Shown: one piece after another, positions 52,334 to 60,916 of the stretch
Layout: every line of letters begins with the position of its first letter
Position numbering within the stretch: the first letter of the stretch is position 1
Origin: Ferrovibrio xuzhouensis
GTDB lineage: Bacteria; Pseudomonadota; Alphaproteobacteria; Ferrovibrionales; Ferrovibrionaceae
Direction of reading: 5' to 3'
DNA: 64,000 nt
Assembly: GCF_042648965.1 (NCBI RefSeq)
Contig: NZ_JBHRYJ010000004.1
Span: forward strand, 1-64,000
Translations under genes and position numbers: made by a program
The notes under the pieces: model-generated
Seen by the model: only the letters and a program-made list of their open reading frames with translations
Told to the model about the DNA's origin: nothing
Databases searched by the model: none

Positions 52334-53170
52334 TTGGCGATTTTGCGTCTGTTGCTGTTCGTGGCCCTGTTGTGCGGCGCGACCATTCCGTCCCGTCCGG
52401 CCGCCGCCGGCAGCACGCCCGATCTCGACAGCATCGCCAACCAGCTGGTGTCGCATCGCGCGCTCTACACCATCTCGGTGGCGCGGCTCGATCCGCGCAA
52501 TTACCGCAGCGGCATCATCGGCGGTCTCAGCCTCGAATTCGTCAATGCCTGCGACGGCTTTGTGCTGAACCAGCGCTTCGTGATCCAGACCGATACCGAG
52601 GACGGCACCACGCTGAACGACATGGTGCTGAACTCGTGGGAAGCCCGCGACGGTCAGAGCTTTCGCTTCAAGCTGAAGGACGAGGTCAACGGCGACGTCG
52701 ACCAGGAACTGAACGGCGAGGCCGTGCTGTCGGGTCCGCATCGCGGTGGCGTGGTGCGCTTCACCCGGCCCGATGATACCGAGCTGCAGTTGCCTGCCGG
52801 CATCCTGTTTCCCACCGAACACACCATCCGCCTGCTGCGGCTTGCCGAAAGCGGCCAGCACTGGCTGCAGGCCGCGATCTATGACGGGTCTTCGGCGGAC
52901 GGCTATGCCGATGTCGGCGGCTTCATCGGCGTGACCCTGCCGCCGGAAACCGCCAAGCGCAATGTGCTGGTGGCGCTGAAAGGCCTGCGCTCCTGGCGCG
53001 TGCGGCTCGGCTATTTCCCGACCGAGCAACAGCAGGACACGCCGGATTACGAGATCGCCTACCGCCTGTACGAGAACGGCGTCGCCGACGACATCGTGTT
53101 CGATTACGGCGACTATGCGATCCGCGCCACGCTGGCCCGGCTCGAGGTCAAGCCGCGCGATCGCTGCTGA
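52334..53170 (+). CDS. eipB: Cell-envelope integrity protein EipB (DUF1849)
   Basis: The 278-residue protein has a signal peptide (LRLLLFVALLCGATIPSRPAAA) and the DUF1849 pattern LVSHRALYTISVARLDPRNYRSGIIGGLSLEFVNACDGFVLNQRF. The Cys in NACDGF and the very last residue Cys278 are in place for the disulfide known in Brucella EipB, a periplasmic beta-spiral protein needed for envelope integrity. The likely start is TTG 52334 after TCGAGGTCTCCCC; no ATG gives a proper signal peptide. Confidence 0.85.
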   Translation: MAILRLLLFVALLCGATIPSRPAAAGSTPDLDSIANQLVSHRALYTISVARLDPRNYRSGIIGGLSLEFVNACDGFVLNQRFVIQTDTEDGTTLNDMVLNSWEARDGQSFRFKLKDEVNGDVDQELNGEAVLSGPHRGGVVRFTRPDDTELQLPAGILFPTEHTIRLLRLAESGQHWLQAAIYDGSSADGYADVGGFIGVTLPPETAKRNVLVALKGLRSWRVRLGYFPTEQQQDTPDYEIAYRLYENGVADDIVFDYGDYAIRATLARLEVKPRDRC

Positions 53171-53177
53171 AGAAAAT

Positions 53178-54092
53178 TCAGACCGTCGCCGGCGTGCCCG
53201 GCGGCCACAGCCAGGCGGCACCGCGCACGCCCGAACTGTCGCCATGGCGGTTCTTTACCAGCGGCGTCGTCACCACATCGGAAAACACGAAGGCGCCCCA
53301 CAGGCGCGGCACGTTCACATAGAGCCGCCCGAGATTCGACAGGCCGCCGCCGAGGATCACGACATCGGGATCGAGCAGGTTGAGGATGGCGGCAAGGCCG
53401 CGCGCCAGCCGGTGTTCGTAACGCTGCATGGCGGCCTCGGCCGCCGCATCGCCGCCCGCTGCGGCTTCGGCGATGGCCGGTCCGTCGAGATCGCGGCCGG
53501 TGGCGCTGCGGAAATCGAGCGCCAGCCCGGTGCCAGAAAAGAACGTCTCCTGGCAGCCATGCCGGCCGCAATAGCACAATGGCCCGGGCAGCTCGTTCGG
53601 CTGCGGCCAGGGCAGCGGGTTATGGCCCCATTCGCCGGCGATGGCATTGGGGCCGGTCAGCGGGCTGCCGGCGACGACGATGCCGGCGCCGCAGCCGGTG
53701 CCGAGGATGGCGCCGAACACCACGCGATGGCTGCTGCCGGCGCCGTCGCTGGCTTCCGACAGCGCGAAGCAGTTGGCGTCGTTGGCCAGCCGCACCTGGC
53801 GGCCGGTGGCGGCAGCGAGATCGCGGTCGAGCGGATGGCCGATCAGCCAGGTCGAGTTGGCATTCTTGATCAGGCCGGTGGCGGGCGAGATGGTGCCGGG
53901 AATGCCGACGCCGACCGGCCCGATAGCGCCGGCCTCGGCCGCGATGGCGGTGACGAGATCGCGGATCGCTGCCACGGTGGCGGCATAATCGCCGCGCGGC
54001 GCCGGCACGCGGCGGCGGGCGCGGATGCTGCCGTCGTCGGCCAGGCCGATGGCTTCGATCTTGGTGCCGCCGAGGTCGACGCCGATCCGCAT
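53178..54092 (-). CDS. ROK-family sugar kinase
   Basis: The 304-residue protein begins MRIGVDLGGTKIEAIGLADDG (phosphate loop). It has the ROK signature region GTGCGAGIVVAGSPLTGPNAIAGEWGHNPLPWP, the catalytic Asp in NDANCFAL and the zinc motif CYCGRHGCQE. It probably phosphorylates a hexose such as fructose or N-acetylglucosamine. Starts at ATG 54092 or GTG 54095 directly follow the stop of the HAD gene (TGAGTGATG). It converges with eipB 7 bp away. Confidence 0.9.
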   Translation of the reverse strand: MRIGVDLGGTKIEAIGLADDGSIRARRRVPAPRGDYAATVAAIRDLVTAIAAEAGAIGPVGVGIPGTISPATGLIKNANSTWLIGHPLDRDLAAATGRQVRLANDANCFALSEASDGAGSSHRVVFGAILGTGCGAGIVVAGSPLTGPNAIAGEWGHNPLPWPQPNELPGPLCYCGRHGCQETFFSGTGLALDFRSATGRDLDGPAIAEAAAGGDAAAEAAMQRYEHRLARGLAAILNLLDPDVVILGGGLSNLGRLYVNVPRLWGAFVFSDVVTTPLVKNRHGDSSGVRGAAWLWPPGTPATV

Positions 54093-54095
54093 CAC

Positions 54096-54776
54096 TCAGG
54101 AATCCTGCAACATGGCCGCAATATGATTGTGGATTTCCTCCCACGATTCCATCCGATGATGGCAGTCGGGCGCCGGACCGAGCAAGGCGGCCAGGCGGGG
54201 ATCGGCGACAAAATGCAGGCGCCGCGTGGTGGGCGCAAGCTGGGCGACCGAGGCGTGATTATGCGGAATGTCGTCGATGAAGACCGCCGGGGCATCGACC
54301 CGCTGCCGCAGGCTGGCCACCGCCGGCCCCTTCGGCCCCGTATTGGCGATCAGCGGATAGGCCATGCCGTGGCGGGCCAGGGCGCGCGCGCGCGCGGCCC
54401 GGGCCGGCAGCGGCAGATTGCTCAGCACCACAATCTGGGCGTGCCGGCTGAGTTCCGCCAGCGCCGCCGCGGCGCCATCGACCGGCGCCAGGCTCTCGGT
54501 CGCCTCGGCAAAGAAGCCCTGCAGCAGGGGATGCAGCTCTTCGGCGGCGACCGGGCTGTCGTCGTCACGGCGGCGGATGTTGCCGTAGAGGGCATAGGAG
54601 CGCCAGTCGAAGTACAGCCCCCGCCCGGTCAGGAAGCCCTCCAGCCCGCGCATGAAGTAGAACAGCACCTCGTCGGCATCGGCGATCAGCAGCGGCTGGC
54701 CCGGGCGGAGATCGAGTTCTGCCAGCTGGGCGGCAACCGGTGCGGGAAGGGCGGACGGATCTGGTGCGGCGGACAT
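54096..54776 (-). CDS. HAD-superfamily hydrolase
   Basis: The 226-residue protein has the HAD motifs LLIADADEVLFYF (nucleophile Asp in DADE), VVLSNLP (motif II), and FIDDIPHN (motif IV). No family-specific cap points to a substrate. ATG 54776 is the likely start; a TTG at 54803 would add nine residues. It directly precedes the ROK kinase and may act in the same pathway. Confidence 0.82.
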   Translation of the reverse strand: MSAAPDPSALPAPVAAQLAELDLRPGQPLLIADADEVLFYFMRGLEGFLTGRGLYFDWRSYALYGNIRRRDDDSPVAAEELHPLLQGFFAEATESLAPVDGAAAALAELSRHAQIVVLSNLPLPARAARARALARHGMAYPLIANTGPKGPAVASLRQRVDAPAVFIDDIPHNHASVAQLAPTTRRLHFVADPRLAALLGPAPDCHHRMESWEEIHNHIAAMLQDS

Positions 54777-54901
54777 GGGCTCGGGGCGGATTGTCACTGT
54801 CAAACGGCTTGGCCGGGCTGGACGGGGATGCTACAAAATACTGTATAAGCTGGGAAAAGATGGCGCAGGCAGGACGATAGACTATCCGGGGAAGGCAGCC
54901 T

Positions 54902-55276
54902 ATGAGCAAGACCGTTTTGATTGTTGAGGATAATGAACTCAACATGAAGTTGTTCCACGACCTGCTTGATGCGCACGGTTACCAGACCCTGCAGACCAAG
55001 GACGGCATGGAAGCCCTGGCCATGGTGCGACAGCACCGGCCGGACCTGATCCTGATGGACATCCAGCTCCCCGAGGTGTCGGGCCTGGAAGTGATCAAGT
55101 GGATCAAGGAAGACGATAACCTGCGTTCGATCCCGGTGGTGGCGGTGACCGCCTTCGCCATGAAGGGCGACGAGGAGAAAATGCGCGAGGGCGGCTGTGA
55201 CGCCTATATCGCCAAGCCCATTTCGGTCGGGAAGTTCATCGAAACGGTGAAGCAGTTCCTGGAACCCGTAGCCTAA
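54902..55276 (+). CDS. divK: Cell-cycle response regulator DivK
   Basis: The 124-residue single receiver domain has the acidic pocket (EDN), phosphoacceptor Asp53 in LILMDIQLP, and Lys in AKPISVGKF. It is highly similar in design to Caulobacter DivK, the regulator that couples cell poles to CtrA control. ATG 54902 follows GGGGAAGGCAGCC. pleD follows after 12 bp, the conserved alphaproteobacterial pair. Confidence 0.95.
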   Translation: MSKTVLIVEDNELNMKLFHDLLDAHGYQTLQTKDGMEALAMVRQHRPDLILMDIQLPEVSGLEVIKWIKEDDNLRSIPVVAVTAFAMKGDEEKMREGGCDAYIAKPISVGKFIETVKQFLEPVA

Positions 55277-55288
55277 AGTCTTCCTGCG

Positions 55289-56671
55289 ATGACCGCGCGC
55301 ATTCTGGTCGTCGACGATATCCGCACCAACATCAAGGTGCTGGAAGCCAAGCTGACGAGTGAATATTACGAGGTGATCACCGCGGGCAGCGGGCCGGAGG
55401 CGCTCGATGCCGCCCACGGCCAGAAGCCCGACCTGATCCTGCTCGACGTGATGATGCCGGGCATGGACGGCTTCGAGGTCTGCCGCCGGCTGAAGGCCGA
55501 CCCGGATACCGCCTATATCCCGGTGATCATGGTCACCGCGCTCGGCGATCCGGAGGACCGCGTGCAGGGGCTCAGCGCCGGCGCCGACGATTTCCTCACC
55601 AAGCCGGTCGACGACATCGCGATGTTCGCCCGCGTGCGGTCGCTGCTGCGCGTCAAGCTGATGCTCGACGAGCTGCGCATGCGCGAGCGCACCTCCGCCT
55701 CGCTCGGCGTGATCTCGCCGCCGGTGCCCGGCCTCGACGAGGATTATTCCGATGCCAGCATCCTGCTGGTCGAGGACAATCCGCGCGACCAGCTGCGGCT
55801 GCAGCGCATGATCGAGGGCCAGTTCCGCATCGAGATCATTGCCGATGGCGCCGAGGCGCTCGGCCGCGCGCGGCAGAAGGAATACGATTCCGTGGTGGTC
55901 AGCCTCGGCCTGCAGACTCCCGATGGCCTGCGGCTGTGTTCACAGTTTCGCACCACCGAGGAAACCCGCAATGTGCCGATCCTGCTGCTGGTCGGGCCCG
56001 ACGACCAGAAACAGCTGGTGAAGGGCCTCGAGATCGGCGTCACCGACTACGTGGTGCGGCCGATCGACCGCAACGAGTTCATCGCCCGGCTGCGCGCCCA
56101 GGTGCGCCGCAAGCGCTATCAGGACCGGCTGCGCGACCATTACCAGCAGAGCATGGAAATGGCGGTGACCGATCCGCTGACCAGCCTGTACAACCGCCGC
56201 TACATGGCATCGCATCTGTCGACCCTGCTCAGCCAGAGCGCCAGCCAGCATGGCACGGCGGTGCTGATCATGGATCTCGACCATTTCAAGCGGATCAACG
56301 ACACCCACGGCCATCCGGTGGGCGACGAGGTGCTGCGCGAGATCGGCAACCGCATCGTGCGCAACATCCGCGGCATCGACATGGCCTGCCGCTATGGCGG
56401 CGAGGAATTCGTGGTGCTGATGCCCGATACCGATATCGACTCAGCCGAAGTGGTGGCGAGCCGCCTGCTGCATGCCATCGGCGACAAGCCGGTGACGGTG
56501 AAGGCGGCGGTCGGCGAACTGTTGGTAACCTGCTCGATCGGCTGCACCTCGTCGTCGGACAAGGATACTGCCGACACCCTGCTCAGGCGGGCCGACAAGG
56601 CGCTCTACGAGGCCAAGAGCGACGGTCGCAACCGGATCGTCTACCGGCGCAGCGACGAGAGCGGCGCATAA
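55289..56671 (+). CDS. pleD: Response regulator/diguanylate cyclase PleD
   Basis: The 460-residue protein has an N-terminal receiver with Asp53 (LLDVMMPG), a second receiver-like adaptor (about 152-290), and a C-terminal GGDEF domain. The active site is GGEEF (YGGEEFVVLMPDTD) and the inhibitory I-site is RGID just ahead, as in Caulobacter PleD. It makes cyclic di-GMP when phosphorylated and helps the swarmer-to-stalked change there. Confidence 0.95.
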   Translation: MTARILVVDDIRTNIKVLEAKLTSEYYEVITAGSGPEALDAAHGQKPDLILLDVMMPGMDGFEVCRRLKADPDTAYIPVIMVTALGDPEDRVQGLSAGADDFLTKPVDDIAMFARVRSLLRVKLMLDELRMRERTSASLGVISPPVPGLDEDYSDASILLVEDNPRDQLRLQRMIEGQFRIEIIADGAEALGRARQKEYDSVVVSLGLQTPDGLRLCSQFRTTEETRNVPILLLVGPDDQKQLVKGLEIGVTDYVVRPIDRNEFIARLRAQVRRKRYQDRLRDHYQQSMEMAVTDPLTSLYNRRYMASHLSTLLSQSASQHGTAVLIMDLDHFKRINDTHGHPVGDEVLREIGNRIVRNIRGIDMACRYGGEEFVVLMPDTDIDSAEVVASRLLHAIGDKPVTVKAAVGELLVTCSIGCTSSSDKDTADTLLRRADKALYEAKSDGRNRIVYRRSDESGA

Positions 56672-56672
56672 C

Positions 56673-56710
56673 GAAAAACCCCGCCCGGGTGACCCTGGCG
56701 GGGTTTGGTC
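56673..56710. terminator. Bidirectional terminator between pleD and rpmG
   Basis: AAACCCCGCC (56676-56685) pairs with GGCGGGGTTT (56697-56706), with AAAA before it and TTT at the end. It is placed to stop pleD on the plus strand and rpmG on the minus strand. Confidence 0.85.
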
Positions 56711-56749
56711 TGTCAGGCGGCGCCGGTGATGTGCGGCGCGCCGGAACCC

Positions 56750-56917
56750 TTACTTGATCTTGGTTTCCTTGAATTCGACGTGCTTGCGCACGACCGGATC
56801 ATACTTCTTGAGCGACATCTTTTCGGTCTTGGTCCGCGGGTTCTTCTTGGTGACATAGAAGAAGCCGGTATCGGCGGTGCTCAGCAGCTTGATCTTCAGG
56901 GTTGTCGGCTTGGCCAT
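56750..56917 (-). CDS. rpmG: 50S ribosomal protein L33
   Basis: The 55-residue protein reads MAKPTTLKIKLLSTADTGFF then YVTKKNPRTKTEKMSLKKYD and ends HVEFKETKIK. It has no CxxC pairs, so it is the zinc-free form of L33. Its place next to Nudix and DUF983 genes is standard for alphaproteobacteria. The gene was found by reading frames below 60 codons. Confidence 0.95.
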   Translation of the reverse strand: MAKPTTLKIKLLSTADTGFFYVTKKNPRTKTEKMSLKKYDPVVRKHVEFKETKIK

Positions 56918-57000
56918 GACACTGATTCCACGGGTTCGTACGGTAGGGATTGGCGGCGCAGCATAGGGATTCGCACCGCGATGTCAACCAATTAGGGCCG

Positions 57001-57663
57001 TCAGGGGTTTGCCCAGCGGATCAGGGGCTTACCGGACCGGTAGCGCCAGAAGGGCAGGCGGTCCGGCACCAGGTCCGGCCCGAGTCCGGCCAGCAGGTCG
57101 AGGATGAACTCGGTGATGTCGGCCAGCGGCAGGGCCCGGGCGGCCGGCAGTGGCCGGAAGGCGAGGTCGAGCAGTTCGCCCGAGCCGCCGAGCTCAAACG
57201 GCAGGCCGGTGACGTCGCGGGCGAAAAACCGGGCATGGAAGCGGACCGGGCTGTCGGCCGGGGTGATCGCCCGGCAGAGATAGGTGAGACCGGACAGGTC
57301 CGGCTGCAGCCGGCCGGCCGCGATGCGGCCGAGCGCAATGCCGGTCTCCTCCCAGGTCTCGCGCACCGCTGCCACTGCCAGGGCCGTGGCGGTCGCCGGT
57401 TCACATCCAAGGTGAGATTTAGTGTAATTTCTGTTATATCTTAAATTGTTGAGCGGTGTTTCTGACCTGTCGGGCGAATCAAGACGCCCGCCCGGGAAGG
57501 CATAGAGATTCGGCAGGAAGCGGTGGCCGCCGGCCCGCCGGCCCATCAGCACCTCGGTGCCATCCGCGCCCCGGCGCAGCAGGATCAGGCTGGCGGCATC
57601 CTGCGGCCGGACAGGGTGTGGCCTGACGGGGCGTGGCCGGACGGGGCGCCCGGTCACTCCCAT
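57001..57663 (-). CDS. Nudix hydrolase, second paralog
   Basis: The 220-residue protein has AASLILLRRGADGTEVLMGRRAGGHRFLPNLYAFPGGRLD and the Nudix helix AAVRETWEETG, with a spacer between, as in the NUDT19-like group. Its first 20 residues are a PVRP repeat coded by 15-bp units. The spacer (ETPLNNLRYNRNYTKSHLGCE) comes from a markedly AT-rich stretch near 57411-57460. It overlaps the first paralog by 10 bp. Substrate is unknown, perhaps a CoA or nucleotide derivative. Confidence 0.85.
   Translation of the reverse strand: MGVTGRPVRPRPVRPHPVRPQDAASLILLRRGADGTEVLMGRRAGGHRFLPNLYAFPGGRLDSPDRSETPLNNLRYNRNYTKSHLGCEPATATALAVAAVRETWEETGIALGRIAAGRLQPDLSGLTYLCRAITPADSPVRFHARFFARDVTGLPFELGGSGELLDLAFRPLPAARALPLADITEFILDLLAGLGPDLVPDRLPFWRYRSGKPLIRWANP
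57605..57649. repeat. Three 15-bp units at the Nudix start
   Basis: Units at 57605-57619, 57620-57634 and 57635-57649 share GGCC-GAC-GGG-G with two or three changes each. They code for PVRP repeats at the N terminus of the downstream Nudix protein. Confidence 0.75.
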
Positions 57664-58373
57664 GCGAGCTGGCGCCGGCCGTGACGCATGAAATGGAACG
57701 GCACCTGCCGGGCCGGATCGTCCAGTGCACCGGGCTCCAGCCAGGCGGCCAGGTGGGCCAGCACATACTGGGTGATGCCGGGCAGCAGCAGGCCGCCGGT
57801 GTCCTCCGGGGCGATCCAGTCGAGCTTGTCGAGTTCGGCGGACGGGCGGACCGTGCCGCTGGCGGCCTCGGCCGGGGCGGCGAAGAAGCGGGCATCGAAG
57901 CGACGCGGCCGGCCCGGTGGGGTGATCGCCCGGCAGATATAGAGCAGCGCGCCCGGGTCGGGGGCATGGCTGCCGGCGCAGAAGTCGGTCCAGGCCGGCG
58001 AGGGCGGGGTGATCGCCCCATGGGCCGGCGCGGCGAGCCGCAGGCCGCTTTCCTCGAAGGTCTCGCGGATCGCCGCCAGCGCCAGCGCGGTCGCCTTGCG
58101 CGGGCCGGTCTTCCTGCTGCGGCCGAGCCGGGCGAGGCTGATCGGCGATAATGGCTGCGCCGGCCGCATGCGGTAATCGGCCGGATCGAGCCGGCCGCCG
58201 GGAAACACGAAACGGTTGGGCATGAAGGCGCTGGCGCCATGGCGTTCGCCCATCAGCACCTCGAGGCCGCCGCCGCTGCGCCGGCGATACAGGATCAGCG
58301 TCGCCGCATCGCGGATCGGCTGCGCGGCCGTCGGTCGTACGGTCTGGGCCGCAGCTCCGTCGCCGTCGGGCAT
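57654..58373 (-). CDS. Nudix hydrolase, first paralog
   Basis: The 239-residue protein parallels its neighbor: AATLILYRRRSGGGLEVLMGERHGASAFMPNRFVFPGGRLD, then the Nudix helix AAIRETFEESGLRL, and LLYICRAITPPGRPRRFDARFFAAP. It retains the REx2EExG catalytic glutamates. It begins 4 bp after the DUF983 stop. This first copy is the one expected in the conserved DUF983-Nudix-rpmG order; the second is an added duplicate. Confidence 0.88.
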   Translation of the reverse strand: MPDGDGAAAQTVRPTAAQPIRDAATLILYRRRSGGGLEVLMGERHGASAFMPNRFVFPGGRLDPADYRMRPAQPLSPISLARLGRSRKTGPRKATALALAAIRETFEESGLRLAAPAHGAITPPSPAWTDFCAGSHAPDPGALLYICRAITPPGRPRRFDARFFAAPAEAASGTVRPSAELDKLDWIAPEDTGGLLLPGITQYVLAHLAAWLEPGALDDPARQVPFHFMRHGRRQLAWE

Positions 58374-58377
58374 CGCC

Positions 58378-58779
58378 TCAGTCGTCGGGATGGCCGCCGA
58401 AGCCGTGCATGCGCTTGGCCCATTGCAGGCCGATCAGCGTGCCCTTGATGCGCGGCAGCAGGGTCAGCGACAGGATCAGGGTGAGCGGCAGCCACAGCAC
58501 CATATGCACCCATTCGGCCGGGTGGAATTCCTGTTCCAGCACCAGCATCAGCGGCACGATGATATGGCCGACGATCAGGATGGTGAAATAGGGCGGCGCG
58601 TCGTCGGCGCGGTGCATCGACAGCTGCAGCCCGCATGCGGGGCAGTTGTCGTTGACCTTCAGGTAACTGCGGAACATGCGGCCGTGGCCGCATTGCGGAC
58701 AGCGGCCACGCCAGCCGCGCCGCATCGCCTCGCCGAGCGGGCGTTCTTCCTCGAGCAGGGTTCCGAACTGCAGCGGCAT
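58378..58779 (-). CDS. DUF983 family protein
   Basis: The 133-residue protein has two Cys pairs (CPQCGHG and CPACGLQ) suited to zinc binding. Two membrane spans follow (YFTILIVGHIIVPLMLVLE and VHMVLWLPLTLILSLTLLP). The family's function is unknown. Its start lies 1 bp after the corA stop, so the genes are coupled. Confidence 0.9.
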   Translation of the reverse strand: MPLQFGTLLEEERPLGEAMRRGWRGRCPQCGHGRMFRSYLKVNDNCPACGLQLSMHRADDAPPYFTILIVGHIIVPLMLVLEQEFHPAEWVHMVLWLPLTLILSLTLLPRIKGTLIGLQWAKRMHGFGGHPDD

Positions 58780-58780
58780 G

Positions 58781-59767
58781 TCACAGCCAGCCTTTCCGCT
58801 TGAACCACCAGTAGGGCAGTATGGCGGAAAGTACCATCAGCACCAGCGCAAACGGATAGCCCCAGGTCCAGTCGAGTTCGGGCAGAACCTTGAAGTTCAT
58901 GCCGTAGATGCTGGCGATCAGGGTCGGCGGCAGGAACACGGTGGCGGCCACCGAAAAGATCTTGATGATCTTGGTCTGCTGGATGTTGATCAGGCCGAGC
59001 GTGGCATCGAGCAGGAAGTTGCCCTTGTGGGCGAGGAAGGCGGCCTGTTCGTTCAGCGACTGCACGTCGCGCGACAGGGTCTTCAGCCAGGTGCGGCTTT
59101 CCTTGGTGCCACGCTGCTCGGCCATGGTCAGGTTGAGGAAGGCGATCAGGCGGGTCAGCGACACCAGGCTGTCGCGGATGCGCGAGGTCAGATCTTCGAT
59201 GCGGCCGAGCTTGCGGACGGCGTCTTCCAGGTCGGCCTCGTCAGCCGGGTCATATTCGCCCTTCTGGCCATAGCCGAAGATGCCGCGCGACACGCCGTCG
59301 AGATCCTTGCCGGCATTCTCGATGACGTCGGCGGCGCGGTCGATCACGGAATCGAGCAGGCCGCACAGCATGGCATCGGCATTGGCGCGCAGGCCGGGCT
59401 GGCGCTGGGCGCGGGCGACGAACTGGCGGAACGACAGCGGATCGGCATAGCGCAGGGTGACCAGCGCGCGCGGCGTGCGCATGAAGGTCACCGCCGTGGT
59501 CTGCGGCAGCGGCGTTTCGGCATGGTAGAGCACGTTGGCGGTCATGTAGCTGACATCGCCCTCGCGATAGAGCCGGCTGGAGGTCTCGATCTCCTGCATC
59601 TCCTCGCGGGTCGGCATCTCGAGCTCGAGCATGCCCTCGATGGCCTTTTCCTCTTCCGGCGTCGGTTCCAGCAGGTCGAGCCAGATCGCGCCCTCGGGCA
59701 GGGTGTTGCCCGGTGCGAGGGGAATCCGTTGCAGCTCGTTGCCTTGCGGCAGGTAGGCGTGGATCAT
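58781..59767 (-). CDS. corA: Magnesium transporter CorA
   Basis: The 328-residue protein has a long cytoplasmic helical part and two C-terminal spans, with the signature YGMNF between them (PPTLIASIYGMNFKVLPELDW). CorA forms pentameric Mg2+ channels gated by cytoplasmic magnesium; it can also pass cobalt. ATG 59767 follows CCAGGGAAGGCCGTC. It stands between the gdpD gene and DUF983, where many relatives have nothing. Confidence 0.93.
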   Translation of the reverse strand: MIHAYLPQGNELQRIPLAPGNTLPEGAIWLDLLEPTPEEEKAIEGMLELEMPTREEMQEIETSSRLYREGDVSYMTANVLYHAETPLPQTTAVTFMRTPRALVTLRYADPLSFRQFVARAQRQPGLRANADAMLCGLLDSVIDRAADVIENAGKDLDGVSRGIFGYGQKGEYDPADEADLEDAVRKLGRIEDLTSRIRDSLVSLTRLIAFLNLTMAEQRGTKESRTWLKTLSRDVQSLNEQAAFLAHKGNFLLDATLGLINIQQTKIIKIFSVAATVFLPPTLIASIYGMNFKVLPELDWTWGYPFALVLMVLSAILPYWWFKRKGWL

Positions 59768-59932
59768 GACGGCCTTCCCTGGTTCCGGCTTTGCGTGAAA
59801 ACAGCGATGCGGCGCCCTTTTAGCTCCGTTTCCGGGGATATGGAAGCCTGCGTCGCCGGATGCGGCGTTTTGGCCCGAGATTGCCACGCGTCCCGATATG
59901 AGGGGGCGTGTGACGGGTCGGTGACCGGGCTG

Positions 59933-60916
59933 TCAGGGGGTAACCGGGCTCGGTGCCGGCAGCGCCATATGGTTGGCCTGCATCAGGCTGCGCAGCCGGT
60001 CGGGGTAATCCGTGATCAGGCCATCGACCTGCATGGCGATCAGGGCTGCCATGTCGTCGGGGTCATCCACCGTCCAGGGGATCACCGTGAGGCCGAGGCC
60101 ATGGGCGGCGGCGACCAAATCCGGTGTCACATTGCGCCAGAACGGCGACCAGACCTGGCCGCCGGCGGCCTTCACCAGCGCCGGGGTGGAGGGGAAGTCG
60201 TCGGCATCCAGTCCGCCGAGCCACGGGCTGGCATCGGGCCGGCCGCGCTGGATCGTGTCGAACGACGTGCCTTCGATGGTCAGGTGCACGCGGGGCAGGG
60301 CGGGCGCGATGCGCGCGGCCTCGGTCAGGGTGCGCCAGTCGAAGGACTGGATGGTCGCGCGCTGCATCATGCCGCCGTCGCGGATCGCCTTGACCAGCGC
60401 CGCCGTGATCTGCGTCGGCGGCGCGCTTTCGTCGGGCTTCAGTGGATTGATCTTGGTCTCGATGTTGAAGCGCACGGCGGTATTGCCGCTTTTGCGCACC
60501 AGCGCGAAGACCTGGTCGAGGGTCGGCAGGCGGGTGCCGTCGTCCGGCTTCTGGTCGGGGAAATTGCGGGCGTAGCGGCTCGCCGGATCGAGCCGGCCGA
60601 CATCGTAGTGCAGCAGATCGGCGAGCGGCGTGTGCCAGATCACCGGGCCGGGGGCGGCGATCCATGTGCCGTCGGGTTTGCGCGCCAGATGCGGCTGCAG
60701 CACTGGATCATGGCTGACCACCAGGTGGCCGTCGCTGCTGAGATTGACGTCGAGTTCCAGCGTGCTGACACCGAGGGTCAGTGCGGTGGCGAAGGCGGGC
60801 AGGGTGTTTTCCGGCGCCAAGCCGCGGGCCCCGCGATGGCCCTCAAGGTCGAAAGCATGGGCGGCCGGGCTGACCAGCAGCGCGGCAAGGACGGCACAGA
60901 CCGGCAGCCGGGTCAT
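59933..60916 (-). CDS. Periplasmic glycerophosphodiester phosphodiesterase
   Basis: The 327-residue protein has a signal peptide (VCAVLAALLVSPAAHA) and GDPD motifs FDLEGHRGARGLAPENTLPAF, LELDVNLSSDGHLVVSHDP and VRFNIETKIN. It is the second GDPD in the window, but exported, as with GlpQ. It overlaps rnr by 4 bp (ATGA). It would release glycerol-3-phosphate from outside. Confidence 0.92.
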   Translation of the reverse strand: MTRLPVCAVLAALLVSPAAHAFDLEGHRGARGLAPENTLPAFATALTLGVSTLELDVNLSSDGHLVVSHDPVLQPHLARKPDGTWIAAPGPVIWHTPLADLLHYDVGRLDPASRYARNFPDQKPDDGTRLPTLDQVFALVRKSGNTAVRFNIETKINPLKPDESAPPTQITAALVKAIRDGGMMQRATIQSFDWRTLTEAARIAPALPRVHLTIEGTSFDTIQRGRPDASPWLGGLDADDFPSTPALVKAAGGQVWSPFWRNVTPDLVAAAHGLGLTVIPWTVDDPDDMAALIAMQVDGLITDYPDRLRSLMQANHMALPAPSPVTP

